The notes beneath the pieces were generated by a model that ran no database searches, was not told the DNA's origin, and saw only the letters and a program-made list of their open reading frames with translations. Of a DNA stretch of 64,000 nucleotides, positions 36,392 through 45,419 are shown in pieces (the first letter of the stretch is position 1; each line of letters opens with the position of its first letter). Origin of the DNA: Acinetobacter pecorum (GTDB lineage: Bacteria > Pseudomonadota > Gammaproteobacteria > Pseudomonadales > Moraxellaceae); NCBI RefSeq assembly GCF_014837015.1, contig NZ_JACSPT010000006.1, positions 1 to 64,000 of the forward strand, given 5' to 3'. Both the position numbers and the translations under genes were made by a program.

Positions 36392-37315
36392 TTAATAGCC
36401 TTTATTGACATCTACCTGATGGCATAAATCCAGCCCGAGATTTAAGCGTCGGTCATTTTCCAGAATCTGTTCCACCACCACAGACATGGGCGCATGTGAG
36501 GCGACATGTGGTGTAACAACGATCTTTTCATGCTGCCAGAATGGATGTTCAGCAGCTAATGGCTCCTCTTCAAATACGTCGACAATTGCACCACGTAACT
36601 GGCCGGAATCCAGTGCATTGAGTAGATCCTGCTCGATTAAATGCTGCCCACGCCCCACCTGAATAAGAGCAGCTTGGTCGGGTAATTTTTTAAATAGCTG
36701 TTCAGATAAGATGCCAGTATTGTCTGCAGTTAAAGGCATTAAATTAATCAAAATCTGGCTATGGGCCAAAAACTCGGAAAGCTGTTCTTGGCCTACATAG
36801 CTTTTGACCTGAGCAATCTCTTTTGGGGAATTGGACCATCCAGACACCTGATAGCCCATGTCGGCAAAACGTTTTGCCACATAACCACCCATATGGCCAA
36901 GGCCCATAATCCCGATCTGGATATGATGACTATAACTTTGACGATACTGTTTCCATAGCTGCTGCTTTTGCTGCTGGATCATGCGGTCAAAATAACGCTG
37001 AAAATACAGCACGCCCCAGAGCAGATAATCAAACATGCCCTTTTGATGATGTGGATCTAGTACCCGGCAGACTGACTGGTCAGCTCTAATCTCGTTTAAA
37101 TTTAAATGTTCGACTCCTGCAGCAATCGAATGAATCAGACCAAGTTCTGGAAGTTTTTGGAGTTTTTTCATATCTGGAAACCACGAAGCTGCTGTGGTCG
37201 CCAGTTCTGCTTCCAGGCTGTCCACTGTACAGAAACTGCCCTCAGGGGCATATTTTTGAAAAGACTTGACCAGAATCGCTTCAATATTCGGCACAGTACT
37301 GGATATCACAATCAT
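36392..37315 (-). CDS. D-2-hydroxyacid dehydrogenase (GhrA-like)
   Basis: NAD(P)-dependent reductase of 307 residues resembling glyoxylate/hydroxypyruvate reductase A. The Rossmann motif is GIMGLGHMGGYVAKRF (about 138-153). Catalytic Arg lies in QVGRGQHLIEQD, Glu in FEEEPL, and His in VTPHVASH. It overlaps the upstream aldolase gene by 4 bp (ATGA), so the two are translationally coupled and probably act on the same metabolite. Substrate unknown. Confidence 0.84.
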   Translation of the reverse strand: MIVISSTVPNIEAILVKSFQKYAPEGSFCTVDSLEAELATTAASWFPDMKKLQKLPELGLIHSIAAGVEHLNLNEIRADQSVCRVLDPHHQKGMFDYLLWGVLYFQRYFDRMIQQQKQQLWKQYRQSYSHHIQIGIMGLGHMGGYVAKRFADMGYQVSGWSNSPKEIAQVKSYVGQEQLSEFLAHSQILINLMPLTADNTGILSEQLFKKLPDQAALIQVGRGQHLIEQDLLNALDSGQLRGAIVDVFEEEPLAAEHPFWQHEKIVVTPHVASHAPMSVVVEQILENDRRLNLGLDLCHQVDVNKGY

Positions 37316-38067
37316 GATGCATACTCCGTATATTGATGCTCAATCAGGGATAACGCAGCCTGCCAGGCACGCTGTAAAATCGGTTCCACAAAAGGACTGG
37401 CGAACTGCCTGGCGGTTTTAATTCGGACTTCTTCTGCTGGATAATGCAGTTCGGCGCCGCCGCTTAAGGCCTTCACCTGTGCCTGGCAGGCGCGCTCCAG
37501 AAAATAGATTTCATGAAAGGCCCGTGCAATCGTTTCGCCAGCCGTTAAAAGTCCGTGATTGCGTAAGATCATGGCGCGATGGTCGCCCAGGTCCTGAATC
37601 AGGCGTTCCTGTTCATCTGTTGACAGTGCCACGCCTTCATATTCGTGATAGGCCACCTGCTGATAAAATTTCAGCGCATGCTGGGAAATGGGAAGAAGTC
37701 CGTGTTTCTGTGCAGAAACTGCTATGCCATCTGCGGTATGCGTATGAATGACACAGTTCAGATGAGCATGTGCTTCATGAATCGCGGCATGGATGACAAA
37801 GCCCGCCATATTCACCGGCTTGTCCTGTTCGTAGCTTTCTATGACCTGCCCTTCATGATTAATCTTGACCAGCGTTGAGGCACACATTTTTTCAAAAGCG
37901 ACACCATACTGATTAATCAGAAAACAGTCAGGCTGATCGGGAACTCTTAAACTGATGTGAGTATCAATCAGATCCGTCATTCGGTAATGCGCAATAATGC
38001 GATAAAGCGCTGCGAGTTCACAACGTGCCTGCCATTCAGCATCTGTGACGAGATTTTTTATTGTCAT
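37312..38067 (-). CDS. Class II aldolase/adducin family protein
   Basis: Metal-dependent aldolase-like protein of 251 residues. Zinc ligands His108 and His110 are in CVIHTHTADG and a third His in ILRNHGLLTAG. The acid at about 60 (VAFEKM) fits the group. First gene of the aldolase-dehydrogenase-crotonase-flavoprotein operon. Members without sugar-phosphate context, like this one, are often of unknown substrate; a role on a hydroxy- or keto-acid is inferred. Confidence 0.83.
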   Translation of the reverse strand: MTIKNLVTDAEWQARCELAALYRIIAHYRMTDLIDTHISLRVPDQPDCFLINQYGVAFEKMCASTLVKINHEGQVIESYEQDKPVNMAGFVIHAAIHEAHAHLNCVIHTHTADGIAVSAQKHGLLPISQHALKFYQQVAYHEYEGVALSTDEQERLIQDLGDHRAMILRNHGLLTAGETIARAFHEIYFLERACQAQVKALSGGAELHYPAEEVRIKTARQFASPFVEPILQRAWQAALSLIEHQYTEYAS

Positions 38068-38139
38068 CGTTCCATCCTGGAAAAATATAGCATTTCGATC
38101 ATCATCTGTTATATCATAATTCTAGAAAAACAGAATATT

Positions 38140-38156
38140 ATTTCATAAAGCGAAAT
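38140..38156. promoter_or_regulatory. IclR-type operator candidate 3
   Basis: ATTTCATAAAGCGAAAT, in the 110-bp divergent region between the class II aldolase and PaaI thioesterase genes, placed so that it could control both. Confidence 0.6.
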
Positions 38157-38177
38157 AAATCGTTACAAGGAGTGGAT

Positions 38178-38615
38178 ATGCCCACATCACAATTAAACGG
38201 ACTTGAATATCTCAGCGCAATTAAGAATGGGGAAATTCCCAGCTCAGCCATGAGTGAAATTATTCCCATGCGTCTGACCTTGGTGCGCGAAAACTATGTG
38301 GAATATGAGGTGCGTCCTGATCAGCGCCATTACAATTTACAGGGTGGAATTCATGGCGGCTTTTGTGCAACGGTTCTAGATAGTGCCACTGGCGCTGCCG
38401 TGCATACGACAGTAGATGCAGGTGTTAGTTTCTCGACCATTGACCTGAATGTCAAAATGCTGAAAGCGATGAAAAGCGGCGAAACTTATACAGCTATTGG
38501 TGAAGTCATCCGGATCGGGCGTAATGTACTGACCTCAGAAGGCCGAATTATCGATAAAGAAGGTAAAGTTTATGCATTTGGTTCAGCGACTTTATTAGTC
38601 ACTGCCCGTAAGTAA
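38178..38615 (+). CDS. PaaI-family hotdog thioesterase
   Basis: Acyl-CoA thioesterase, 145 residues, single hotdog fold. The active-site helix reads GGIHGGFCATVLDSATGAAVHT, with Asp in VLDSATG as the usual catalytic acid and His in GIHGG. ATG 38178 has AAGGAG five bases upstream, better than the GTG two codons earlier. Likely rescues CoA from stalled acyl-CoA intermediates of the neighbouring pathways. Monocistronic, divergent from the aldolase operon, with a terminator at 38637-38665. Confidence 0.86.
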   Translation: MPTSQLNGLEYLSAIKNGEIPSSAMSEIIPMRLTLVRENYVEYEVRPDQRHYNLQGGIHGGFCATVLDSATGAAVHTTVDAGVSFSTIDLNVKMLKAMKSGETYTAIGEVIRIGRNVLTSEGRIIDKEGKVYAFGSATLLVTARK

Positions 38616-38636
38616 ATCATTACACTGATGTAATCA

Positions 38637-38665
38637 ATCCCTGCATGTGCAGGGATTTTTATTTT
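38637..38665 (+). terminator. Terminator after the thioesterase gene
   Basis: ATCCCTGCA-TG-TGCAGGGAT followed by TTTTATTTT, 22 bp past the stop. Confidence 0.85.
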
Positions 38666-38681
38666 GAAAGAAAAATCCCAA

Positions 38682-38720
38682 TAAAAAAATGCCATGCATA
38701 TCACATATACATGGCATTTA
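38682..38720 (-). terminator. Terminator of the dcaE-dcaH-dcaF operon
   Basis: AAATGCCATG (38687-38696) pairs with CATGGCATTT (38710-38719). On the minus strand a run of seven Ts follows, 10 bp past the thiolase stop. Confidence 0.8.
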
Positions 38721-38729
38721 GGTGATGAC

Positions 38730-39947
38730 TTAAGATGTTGCAGCTTCAGGGTTTTCAATCACCATCGCCAGGCCTTGACCCAGACCAATACACAGACTGA
38801 TCACGGCATATTTTTTACCGGTACGCTGTAACTGACGTGCAACGGTTAAAGCTAAACGCGCACCCGAACAGCCCAGTGGATGACCAATGGCAATCGCACC
38901 ACCATTTGGATTGACACGCGGATCATCCAAAGCGACATCCAGACCTTTCAGGCAAGATAATACCTGACTGGCAAAGGCTTCATTAATCTCGATGATATCC
39001 ATATCGTCTAGCGTCAAACCCGCACGCTGTACTGCCTTTTTAATTGCTTCAATTGGGCCTGCTCCCATGATGCGTGGCTCAATGCCAGCGGCTGCAGAAG
39101 ACAGGATACGAGCGAGAGGTTTTAAGCCATACAGTTCCTGCACTTTTTCACTGCCGATAATCAGTGCTGCAGCGCCGTCATTGATACCTGATGCATTACC
39201 CGCTGTTACTACACCACCTTCGAAAAGCGGTTTTAACTTGGATAAAGCTTCAAATGTTGAAGAAGCACGTGGATGCTCATCCTCAGTAATTTGTTTAGGC
39301 GGCAATTTGCGTCCTTGAGAAACTTCAATCGGGGTAATTTCACCTTCAAAGAAACCTGCTTCTTTCGCTGCCTGATATTTTGCCTGTGATGCAGCAGCAA
39401 AGGTATCAGCCTGTTCACGGCTAATACCGAATTCTTCAGCCACGTTATCACCTGTTTCAGGCATGCTGTGCGCGCCAAACTGATCCGTAAATTTACGGTT
39501 CGGGAAACGGGTACCAATCGTGGTGTCATAAATTTTGGCATCACGTGAATAAGCACTCTCTGCTTTACCCATTACAAAAGGTGCGCGGGTCATGCTTTCT
39601 ACGCCACCGGCAATGTACAACTCGCCTTCACCTGCAGTAATGGCACGTGCCGAATCAATCACAGCACCGAGACCTGATGCACATAAGCGGTTTACCGTCT
39701 GACCCGGAATTGTTACCGGCATACCTGCTAACAATGCTGCAAAACGTGCCACATTACGGCTGTCTTCACCGGCCTGATTGGTACTACCAAAAATTACATC
39801 CTCTACATCTGCTGCCGGAATACCGGTTTTTTCCAGCAGGTTTTTAATTACGGTCGCTGCCAGATCATCTGGGCGTACGCTTGACAGACTTCCTGCATGG
39901 CGACCGATTGGTGAACGTAAACCATCATAAATATATGCATTTAACAT
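38730..39947 (-). CDS. dcaF: Beta-ketoadipyl-CoA-type thiolase
   Basis: Thiolase of 405 residues that cleaves 3-ketoacyl-dicarboxyl-CoA into acetyl-CoA and a shortened acyl-CoA. The nucleophile Cys89 is in NRLCASGLGA, with His in GHPLGCSGAR and the second Cys in SLCIGLGQG. The N-terminus AYIYDGLRSPIGRHAGSL is that of PcaF/PaaJ enzymes acting on beta-ketoadipyl-CoA. It forms an operon with a hydratase and hydroxyacyl-CoA dehydrogenase (25 bp spacing), as in the dca genes for adipate in A. baylyi; PaaJ is the other possible name. Confidence 0.87.
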   Translation of the reverse strand: MLNAYIYDGLRSPIGRHAGSLSSVRPDDLAATVIKNLLEKTGIPAADVEDVIFGSTNQAGEDSRNVARFAALLAGMPVTIPGQTVNRLCASGLGAVIDSARAITAGEGELYIAGGVESMTRAPFVMGKAESAYSRDAKIYDTTIGTRFPNRKFTDQFGAHSMPETGDNVAEEFGISREQADTFAAASQAKYQAAKEAGFFEGEITPIEVSQGRKLPPKQITEDEHPRASSTFEALSKLKPLFEGGVVTAGNASGINDGAAALIIGSEKVQELYGLKPLARILSSAAAGIEPRIMGAGPIEAIKKAVQRAGLTLDDMDIIEINEAFASQVLSCLKGLDVALDDPRVNPNGGAIAIGHPLGCSGARLALTVARQLQRTGKKYAVISLCIGLGQGLAMVIENPEAATS

Positions 39948-39972
39948 GAGTGTTATTCCTTTAACTTTTTAA

Positions 39973-41493
39973 TTAATTTGTTGTATGAACAAGAGGCAGA
40001 CCAAGCTGAACACGGCGACGCAACCAAGGACTTGGACGGTAACGCTGGTCACGGGTAATCGCAGTCATACGGTCTAATATTTTCAGGATTTTTTCAGCAC
40101 CCAGTACATCCCCCCATTCAATAGGGCCATATGGATAGCCAAGGCCTAGTTTCACTGCGATATTGATATCTTCTACCGTTGCAACGCCTTGCTGGGCAAT
40201 ATCACAGCCGAGATTCACAATCATTGCCAAAGCACGTTGAGCCACAAAGCCGACGCTTTCCTGAATTACGCTGACGGTCATACCATCCAGATTGAAAATC
40301 GATTGGGCTGCTTTTATTAGCTCAGGTTGGGTGACAAAAGTTGGCATCAAGGTACGGTGTTTATTCAGACCATATAGCAGATCGATACACACCACTTGCT
40401 GAGGTGCCACATGATAACGAACAGCGGCTGATGTTGCATCTTCACCATAAGTGGCAATCAGGATTAAAGCCTCTGCTGAAGGTATCTCAGTTTGCTCAAT
40501 CTGAATGTTGAACTGTTGCAGATATTGCTCAAGTGCCTGACGGTCTTCACTATATTCTGTGCCTAGCCAGACTGCTGGATATTGATCGAGTTTTTCAACC
40601 AATGCTGGAGCCACATCACCTACTTTGCTGCCCGAGGTGTAATCATAAAAACCTTTACCGGTTTTACGACCTAACTGCTTGGCAATAAAACGCTGACGGG
40701 TAATCACGCTTGGACGGTAACGTGCTTCTTCATAATACTGGTGATAAATCGATTCACTCACCGGATGCGAGACATCCATACCGGTCAGATCACCTAATTC
40801 AAACGGCCCCATCTTGAAACCGATTCCGTCACGGTAGATCCTGTCAATATCATAAAATGGTGTGACATTTTCATTCAGAATTGCATAGGCTTCGCTACCA
40901 AAGGCACGGCCGGCATGGTTAATGATAAACCCTGGCGTATCTTTAGCTTTGACCGGACGATGACCCATTTTTGTCGAGAGCTGGGTTAATGCTTCAATAA
41001 TGTCAGCACGGGTGTTAAAGCCTTCAATCACTTCGACCACTTTCATCAGTGGTACCGGATTAAAGAAGTGATAACCGGCAACACGTTCTGGCTGCTTACA
41101 GTTGGCGGCGATTGCGCTAATCGACAATGAAGATGTATTGGATGCCAGAATCGCTTCTGGTTTTATAATTCCTTCCAGTTGCTGCATCAATTTTTGCTTG
41201 ATTTCCAGATTTTCAATAATCGCTTCAACAATTAAGTCACAATCTTTCAGGTCTTCTAGCTGCTGCGCAGTCGACAGATGAGCAATATCTTCAGCGGCTT
41301 TTTCATGGCTGAATTTACCTTTATCTGCCAAGGTATTTAATGTTTTGGCCAGTTTGTCCTGTGCCTGTTCGGCTGCCCCTTCTTTGGCATCAAACAGTAC
41401 AACATCATGACCAGACTGAATCGCGATCTGGGCAATACCTGCACCCATCGTGCCTACACCAATAATGCCAATTTTTTGAATCTGAATACTCAT
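39973..41493 (-). CDS. dcaH: 3-hydroxyacyl-CoA dehydrogenase (DcaH/PaaH-like)
   Basis: NAD-dependent dehydrogenase of 506 residues for 3-hydroxy-dicarboxyl-CoA. The cofactor motif is GIIGVGTMGAGIAQIA (8-23). Catalytic His lies in AGYHFFNPVPLMKVVE, with RPVKAKDTPGFIINHAGR and a second C-terminal domain repeat (ESVGFVAQRALAMIVN, GLGYPYGPIEWGD). The double C-terminal domain and length match PaaH/DcaH rather than FadB or the short HBDs. Its ATG is 2 bp after the hydratase stop. Confidence 0.87.
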   Translation of the reverse strand: MSIQIQKIGIIGVGTMGAGIAQIAIQSGHDVVLFDAKEGAAEQAQDKLAKTLNTLADKGKFSHEKAAEDIAHLSTAQQLEDLKDCDLIVEAIIENLEIKQKLMQQLEGIIKPEAILASNTSSLSISAIAANCKQPERVAGYHFFNPVPLMKVVEVIEGFNTRADIIEALTQLSTKMGHRPVKAKDTPGFIINHAGRAFGSEAYAILNENVTPFYDIDRIYRDGIGFKMGPFELGDLTGMDVSHPVSESIYHQYYEEARYRPSVITRQRFIAKQLGRKTGKGFYDYTSGSKVGDVAPALVEKLDQYPAVWLGTEYSEDRQALEQYLQQFNIQIEQTEIPSAEALILIATYGEDATSAAVRYHVAPQQVVCIDLLYGLNKHRTLMPTFVTQPELIKAAQSIFNLDGMTVSVIQESVGFVAQRALAMIVNLGCDIAQQGVATVEDINIAVKLGLGYPYGPIEWGDVLGAEKILKILDRMTAITRDQRYRPSPWLRRRVQLGLPLVHTTN

Positions 41494-41495
41494 GC

Positions 41496-42269
41496 TTATC
41501 GTCCCTGATAATTCGGTTTACGTTTTTCGATAAAGGCCTGCATGCCTTCTTTTTGATCTTCTGAAGAAAACAGCATCTGGAAAGACTTACGTTCCAGGGT
41601 AAGTCCGGCATTGAGCGGCACATCTTCGGCCAATAAAGCCACTTCCTTGATTTGCTCCAAGGCAATTGGTGGCATTTTTGCCAGCCCTTCTGCCATCTTG
41701 ATGGCAGTTGCAAGGGTTTCACTGTCTTCAGTCACCTGGGACACCAGGCCAATTTGATAGGCTTCCGGTGCAGGTACCAGACAACCGGTCATGATCATGC
41801 GCATGGCATGAAATTTGCCAACTGCACGGAATAAGCGCTGGGTACCACCTGCACCCGGCATGACACCCACTTTTACTTCAGGCTGACCAAACTGGGCACT
41901 TTTCCCGGCAATAATAATGTCTGCATGCATGGCCAGTTCACAGCCACCACCCAGTGCATAACCGTTTACAGCTGCAATCACCGGTTTGGAACATTGTGCA
42001 ATCGCCTGCCAGTAACGTTCAGTCCGACGCTGCATCATCTGGATGGTTTCTGCATTGGCCAGTTCTTTCAGGTCTGCGCCTGCTGCAAAATCTGTTTCAC
42101 CACCGGTAAGAATAATGGCACGGACATTTTCATCATCATTCAGTTGCAGAAAAGCCGCCGCAAGTTTCTGGCGAACTTCTGTATTCAAGGCATTTTTCGC
42201 TTCTGGTCGATGAATTTTAACCATCGCTACATGTGCTGAAACTTGTTCTACTTGAACTACCTGTTCCAT
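41496..42269 (-). CDS. dcaE: Enoyl-CoA hydratase (DcaE/PaaF-like)
   Basis: Crotonase of 257 residues hydrating 2,3-dehydro-dicarboxyl-CoA. Segments are DFAAGADLKELAN and [16 protein letters not shown], with glutamates in GGCE and QPEVKVGVMPGAGGTQRLF. ATG 42269 is chosen because GGAG lies six bases upstream; the ATG four codons earlier contains that Shine-Dalgarno. First gene of the three-gene beta-oxidation operon. A 17-bp palindromic operator ends 15 bp before the start, where it would block transcription or initiation. Confidence 0.86.
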   Translation of the reverse strand: MEQVVQVEQVSAHVAMVKIHRPEAKNALNTEVRQKLAAAFLQLNDDENVRAIILTGGETDFAAGADLKELANAETIQMMQRRTERYWQAIAQCSKPVIAAVNGYALGGGCELAMHADIIIAGKSAQFGQPEVKVGVMPGAGGTQRLFRAVGKFHAMRMIMTGCLVPAPEAYQIGLVSQVTEDSETLATAIKMAEGLAKMPPIALEQIKEVALLAEDVPLNAGLTLERKSFQMLFSSEDQKEGMQAFIEKRKPNYQGR

Positions 42270-42283
42270 TAAAATCTCCATTT

Positions 42284-42300
42284 ATTTTGTATAGCGAAAT
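42284..42300. promoter_or_regulatory. IclR-type operator candidate 4
   Basis: ATTTTGTATAGCGAAAT, immediately upstream of dcaE. Confidence 0.6.
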
Positions 42301-42431
42301 TTTATTTTATATAAAACTAAGGTTTCTCAAGCTATAAATCAAGGATTTTTAACCCCAGAATTCAAAAAAGTTATTTTTAAATAAAAATAGAGTAAAAACT
42401 CTTGTTCAATTTCTCATTTTATGATTAATTA

Positions 42432-42448
42432 ATTTCGCAATACGGAAT
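42432..42448. promoter_or_regulatory. IclR-type operator candidate 5
   Basis: ATTTCGCAATACGGAAT within a longer AT-rich symmetry (ATTAATT...AATTAAT). It lies centrally between dcaE and the plus-strand transporter operon, where it could act on both. Confidence 0.6.
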
Positions 42449-42668
42449 TAATTATTTTAAATGCAATCTGGTTATTCATTTCAATGAATAATCACCATAA
42501 GGCAGAACTTAGAAGTAATTTACGAAATCAAATTTTCCAGTAATGAGATGATTTTGATTTAGCGTAAAGCGTGAAAAATCGAATGTAGCCTGATAATAAA
42601 TGCAGCGGCTGTTGTGTGTAGAGCAAGTCTGTTAAATCAGGAAAACTATGTTTCCGTGAGGAAGAAAA

Positions 42669-42704
42669 ATGGATTTAGCGGTAGCAGAGGAAATGCTACT
42701 TTGA
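42669..42704 (+). CDS. Possible 11-codon leader peptide
   Basis: ATG 42669 has GAGGAAG six bases upstream and encodes MDLAVAEEMLL before a TGA at 42702. It ends 19 bp before the transporter start, which has its own GAGGA. Strong ribosome site plus position suggest a translated leader affecting the downstream operon. No attenuator hairpin is obvious between the two, so function is open. Confidence 0.35.
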   Translation: MDLAVAEEMLL

Positions 42705-42723
42705 ATATATAGAGGATATAAGA

Positions 42724-44022
42724 ATGACAAGCGATACCATCGTAACAGGAGACAATAAAACCGATGTCTCCTCCACGGATACCATCAAACAGGCACCAAA
42801 ACGTCTATGGATGACGGCTTTTGTCTTTGCTTTTCTGATTTTGCTCTGTGACGGTGCAGATATCGGGATTCTGGCTTTTAGTCTGACCAGTCTTAAAGCG
42901 GAATGGGGCCTAACTTCTGTACAGGCGGGGGCCTTGGGAAGTTATTCTCTTTTAGGTATGGGGATTGGAGGCTTTATTGGTGGATGGGCATGCGACAAAT
43001 TTGGACGTGTCCGCGTCATTGTACTGGCAACCATCGCCTTCTCGATCTTGTCTGCCTACTCAGGTTTTGCGCAGTCTTATACTGAATTTGCAATGTTACG
43101 TACTCTGTCCTGCTTAGGTCTGGGCTGCTTGTATATTGCCTGTAATACCTTGATGTCTGAATATGTGCCTACCAAATACCGTACCACAGTGCTGGCAACA
43201 TTGATGACCGGCTTCACTCTGGGTTCTCTGGTGATTACCATGCTTTCAGGCTGGATTATTCCTGAGTTCGGCTGGCGTATGCTGTATTGGATTACGATTG
43301 CACCTTTAGCACTCGGTATCCTCATGCACTTTATGGTGCCTGAACCAGAATCGTGGAAACGTGTTCGGGAAATGAAAAGAACTGGCCAGATCGTGGATAA
43401 TAATGCGAAAAAAGGCAATCCATATATCACCATTTTAAAAGATAAAACCCACGGCAGAATGTTTATCTTATGGTCATTCAGCTCAGGTTTTCTCTTATTC
43501 GGTTATTTCGGTGTAAGTAACTGGCTGCCAAGTTATCTGGAAGCTGAATTAGGTATCAAATTCAAGGAAATGGCGATCTATATGATTGGTACTTTCTTGA
43601 CCATGATATTCGCCAAAATCATTGCGGGCTATGTTGCTGACAAGATCGGCCGTCGTATCGTGTTTGCTTTCGGCACCATGGGAACTGCGCTGTTCATTCC
43701 GGTCGTGGTCTACATGCACACTCCAGATAACATCGGTGTACTGATGCTGATCTTTGGTTTCCTGTACGGCATTCCATATGCCATTAATGCAACCTATTTA
43801 ACTGAAAGCTTCCCGACTGCAGTTCGTGGAACAGCCGTGGGTGGTGCATTCAATATTGGCCGGATCGGTGCCATTTTTGCCCCGATTACCATTGGCTATC
43901 TGGCCATGCATGGCTCAATTGGAACTGGCTTGATGGTGATGGGCGCTGCCTACTTCTTCTGCGGCTTAATTCCGGCCCTGTTTATTAAAGACCGTTTATA
44001 CGATCCGCAAAAAGCAGAATAA
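42724..44022 (+). CDS. AAHS-family MFS transporter (copy 2)
   Basis: Acid:proton symporter of 432 residues with 12 predicted membrane segments. The TM1 motif DGADIGILAFSLTSLKAEWGL (in part DGADIGILAFSL), GGWACDKFGRVRV and C-terminal FIKDRLYDPQKAE mark the same subfamily as the copies at 25.4 and 50.9 kb. First gene of a transporter-porin-transporter operon. The pairing with a DcaP-type porin suggests uptake of dicarboxylates or related acids across both membranes. A short hairpin follows before the porin gene and may damp read-through. Confidence 0.87.
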   Translation: MTSDTIVTGDNKTDVSSTDTIKQAPKRLWMTAFVFAFLILLCDGADIGILAFSLTSLKAEWGLTSVQAGALGSYSLLGMGIGGFIGGWACDKFGRVRVIVLATIAFSILSAYSGFAQSYTEFAMLRTLSCLGLGCLYIACNTLMSEYVPTKYRTTVLATLMTGFTLGSLVITMLSGWIIPEFGWRMLYWITIAPLALGILMHFMVPEPESWKRVREMKRTGQIVDNNAKKGNPYITILKDKTHGRMFILWSFSSGFLLFGYFGVSNWLPSYLEAELGIKFKEMAIYMIGTFLTMIFAKIIAGYVADKIGRRIVFAFGTMGTALFIPVVVYMHTPDNIGVLMLIFGFLYGIPYAINATYLTESFPTAVRGTAVGGAFNIGRIGAIFAPITIGYLAMHGSIGTGLMVMGAAYFFCGLIPALFIKDRLYDPQKAE

Positions 44023-44031
44023 ATACTCTCC

Positions 44032-44063
44032 GGAAGACAGTACAACTTGCTGTCTTCCTCTTT
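44032..44063 (+). terminator. Intercistronic hairpin before the porin gene
   Basis: GGAAGACAG (44032-44040) and CTGTCTTCC (44050-44058) form a 9-bp stem followed by TCTTTC. It may be a partial terminator or an mRNA-end stabiliser between transporter and porin genes. Confidence 0.6.
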
Positions 44064-44136
44064 CTCCAATTATTGACCACACGTATAGAAAGGTTTCCTT
44101 TCATTCAGGATTAAAAGTTTCTTTAGGGATTAAGAA

Positions 44137-45402
44137 ATGAAAAAATTAGTTTTAGCTACATTGTGCGGTATTGCATCAGGAACTGTACTTTCAGCAGAAG
44201 TATCGGAAGATCGTATCCAGTTTCTAGAAGCACAGCTCAAACAGATTCAGTCCGAACTGGAACAGCAAAAACAATCGCAGCTTGCTTTGAAAGTACAGCA
44301 GGAACAGTCTAAAGTAGCAGAATCCAAAAGTTTAAGTAGCATGATGGACAATGTGGATGTGTATGGAATGATCCGTCTGGATGGCGCGATTGATTTTAAG
44401 AGTACGCCAGAAACCCGTGGCCGTACCATTAACCAGATCAATAAAGTGCCTTTTACTGAACCTGATTCAGTCCGTTCCGATTTCACTGCAGCCGCCAGCC
44501 GTATTGGTTTTCTGGCCAAAGATCTGGGAGGTAATCCGAATATTTCCGCACGTCTGGAAGCTGATTTCTGGACCAACAATGGCAAAGGTGATGGTGGCCT
44601 CCGTATCCGTCATGCATATTTTAAATATTATAACTGGACTTTTGGTCAGGCCTGGTCACTCATGTCTACGCCGGAAATTAGCACCGATGCGGTAGACTAC
44701 AGTTTATTGCTCGGTGGTTCGATCTTACGTACTCCCCAGGTCAGTTATGCGTTTAAGCTTGATCCGGAAAATACCTGGAATGTCGGCTTGGAATATATGG
44801 CCGGTGGTGATCGCTCCTCTGCCTTACCTGCCTTAACCACCAAATTTGTACATCAATCCGGTCCGCTACATCTGTTAGCTCAAGGCTTTATCAATGAAAA
44901 GCAGGCGCAAACCGCGACAGGTGATATCGAGAAAGTTGGCTGGGGGGTTGGTGCTGGTGGACGTTATCGTTTTGATGATAGAAACTCTATTCAGGGCAAT
45001 TATTTCCATATAGTAGGCGATCAGCGTATTGCTGCCTTTTTAATTCAAGGTTCTACGGTTGACGGTGCAGCTTGGGGTGGCGACTATTCGGTTGATACAG
45101 CCAATAATGAACTTTTACTGAATGAGTTTAACAGTTTGAATATCGGATTTACGCATAAATTCACACCGAAATGGCGTAGCAGTATTGCAGCCAGTGTGGT
45201 CGATTTTGATGATTCTAGCGATTATGCTAAAGCCAATCCGGAAGCCAATAAGCGCTTAACCGACTATGTGGCTAACGTGATCTATTCTCCTGTTCCAAAG
45301 ATTAATCTGGGTGCAGAATATCATCATGGCAAGCGTGAAACCTTTGACAATAAGGAAGCAGATATTTCGCGTATCAACCTCTCTGCCAACTATAGTTTTT
45401 AA
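44137..45402 (+). CDS. dcaP: DcaP-like outer-membrane porin
   Basis: Trimeric porin for dicarboxylates, 421 residues. A signal peptide occupies 1-20 (cut likely after VLSA). Residues about 23-65 form a coiled coil rich in Gln/Glu/Lys heptads (RIQFLEAQLKQIQSELEQQK at the start), as known for the DcaP periplasmic N-terminal segment. The rest is a beta-barrel of alternating strands beginning VDVYGMIRLDGAIDF and ending in the outer-membrane signature ...NLSANYSF with terminal Phe. It lies between two MFS transporter genes. DcaP of A. baumannii is a major porin; the dicarboxylate role is by family. Confidence 0.88.
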   Translation: MKKLVLATLCGIASGTVLSAEVSEDRIQFLEAQLKQIQSELEQQKQSQLALKVQQEQSKVAESKSLSSMMDNVDVYGMIRLDGAIDFKSTPETRGRTINQINKVPFTEPDSVRSDFTAAASRIGFLAKDLGGNPNISARLEADFWTNNGKGDGGLRIRHAYFKYYNWTFGQAWSLMSTPEISTDAVDYSLLLGGSILRTPQVSYAFKLDPENTWNVGLEYMAGGDRSSALPALTTKFVHQSGPLHLLAQGFINEKQAQTATGDIEKVGWGVGAGGRYRFDDRNSIQGNYFHIVGDQRIAAFLIQGSTVDGAAWGGDYSVDTANNELLLNEFNSLNIGFTHKFTPKWRSSIAASVVDFDDSSDYAKANPEANKRLTDYVANVIYSPVPKINLGAEYHHGKRETFDNKEADISRINLSANYSF

Positions 45403-45419
45403 GGCCTCAGGAGACAAGG

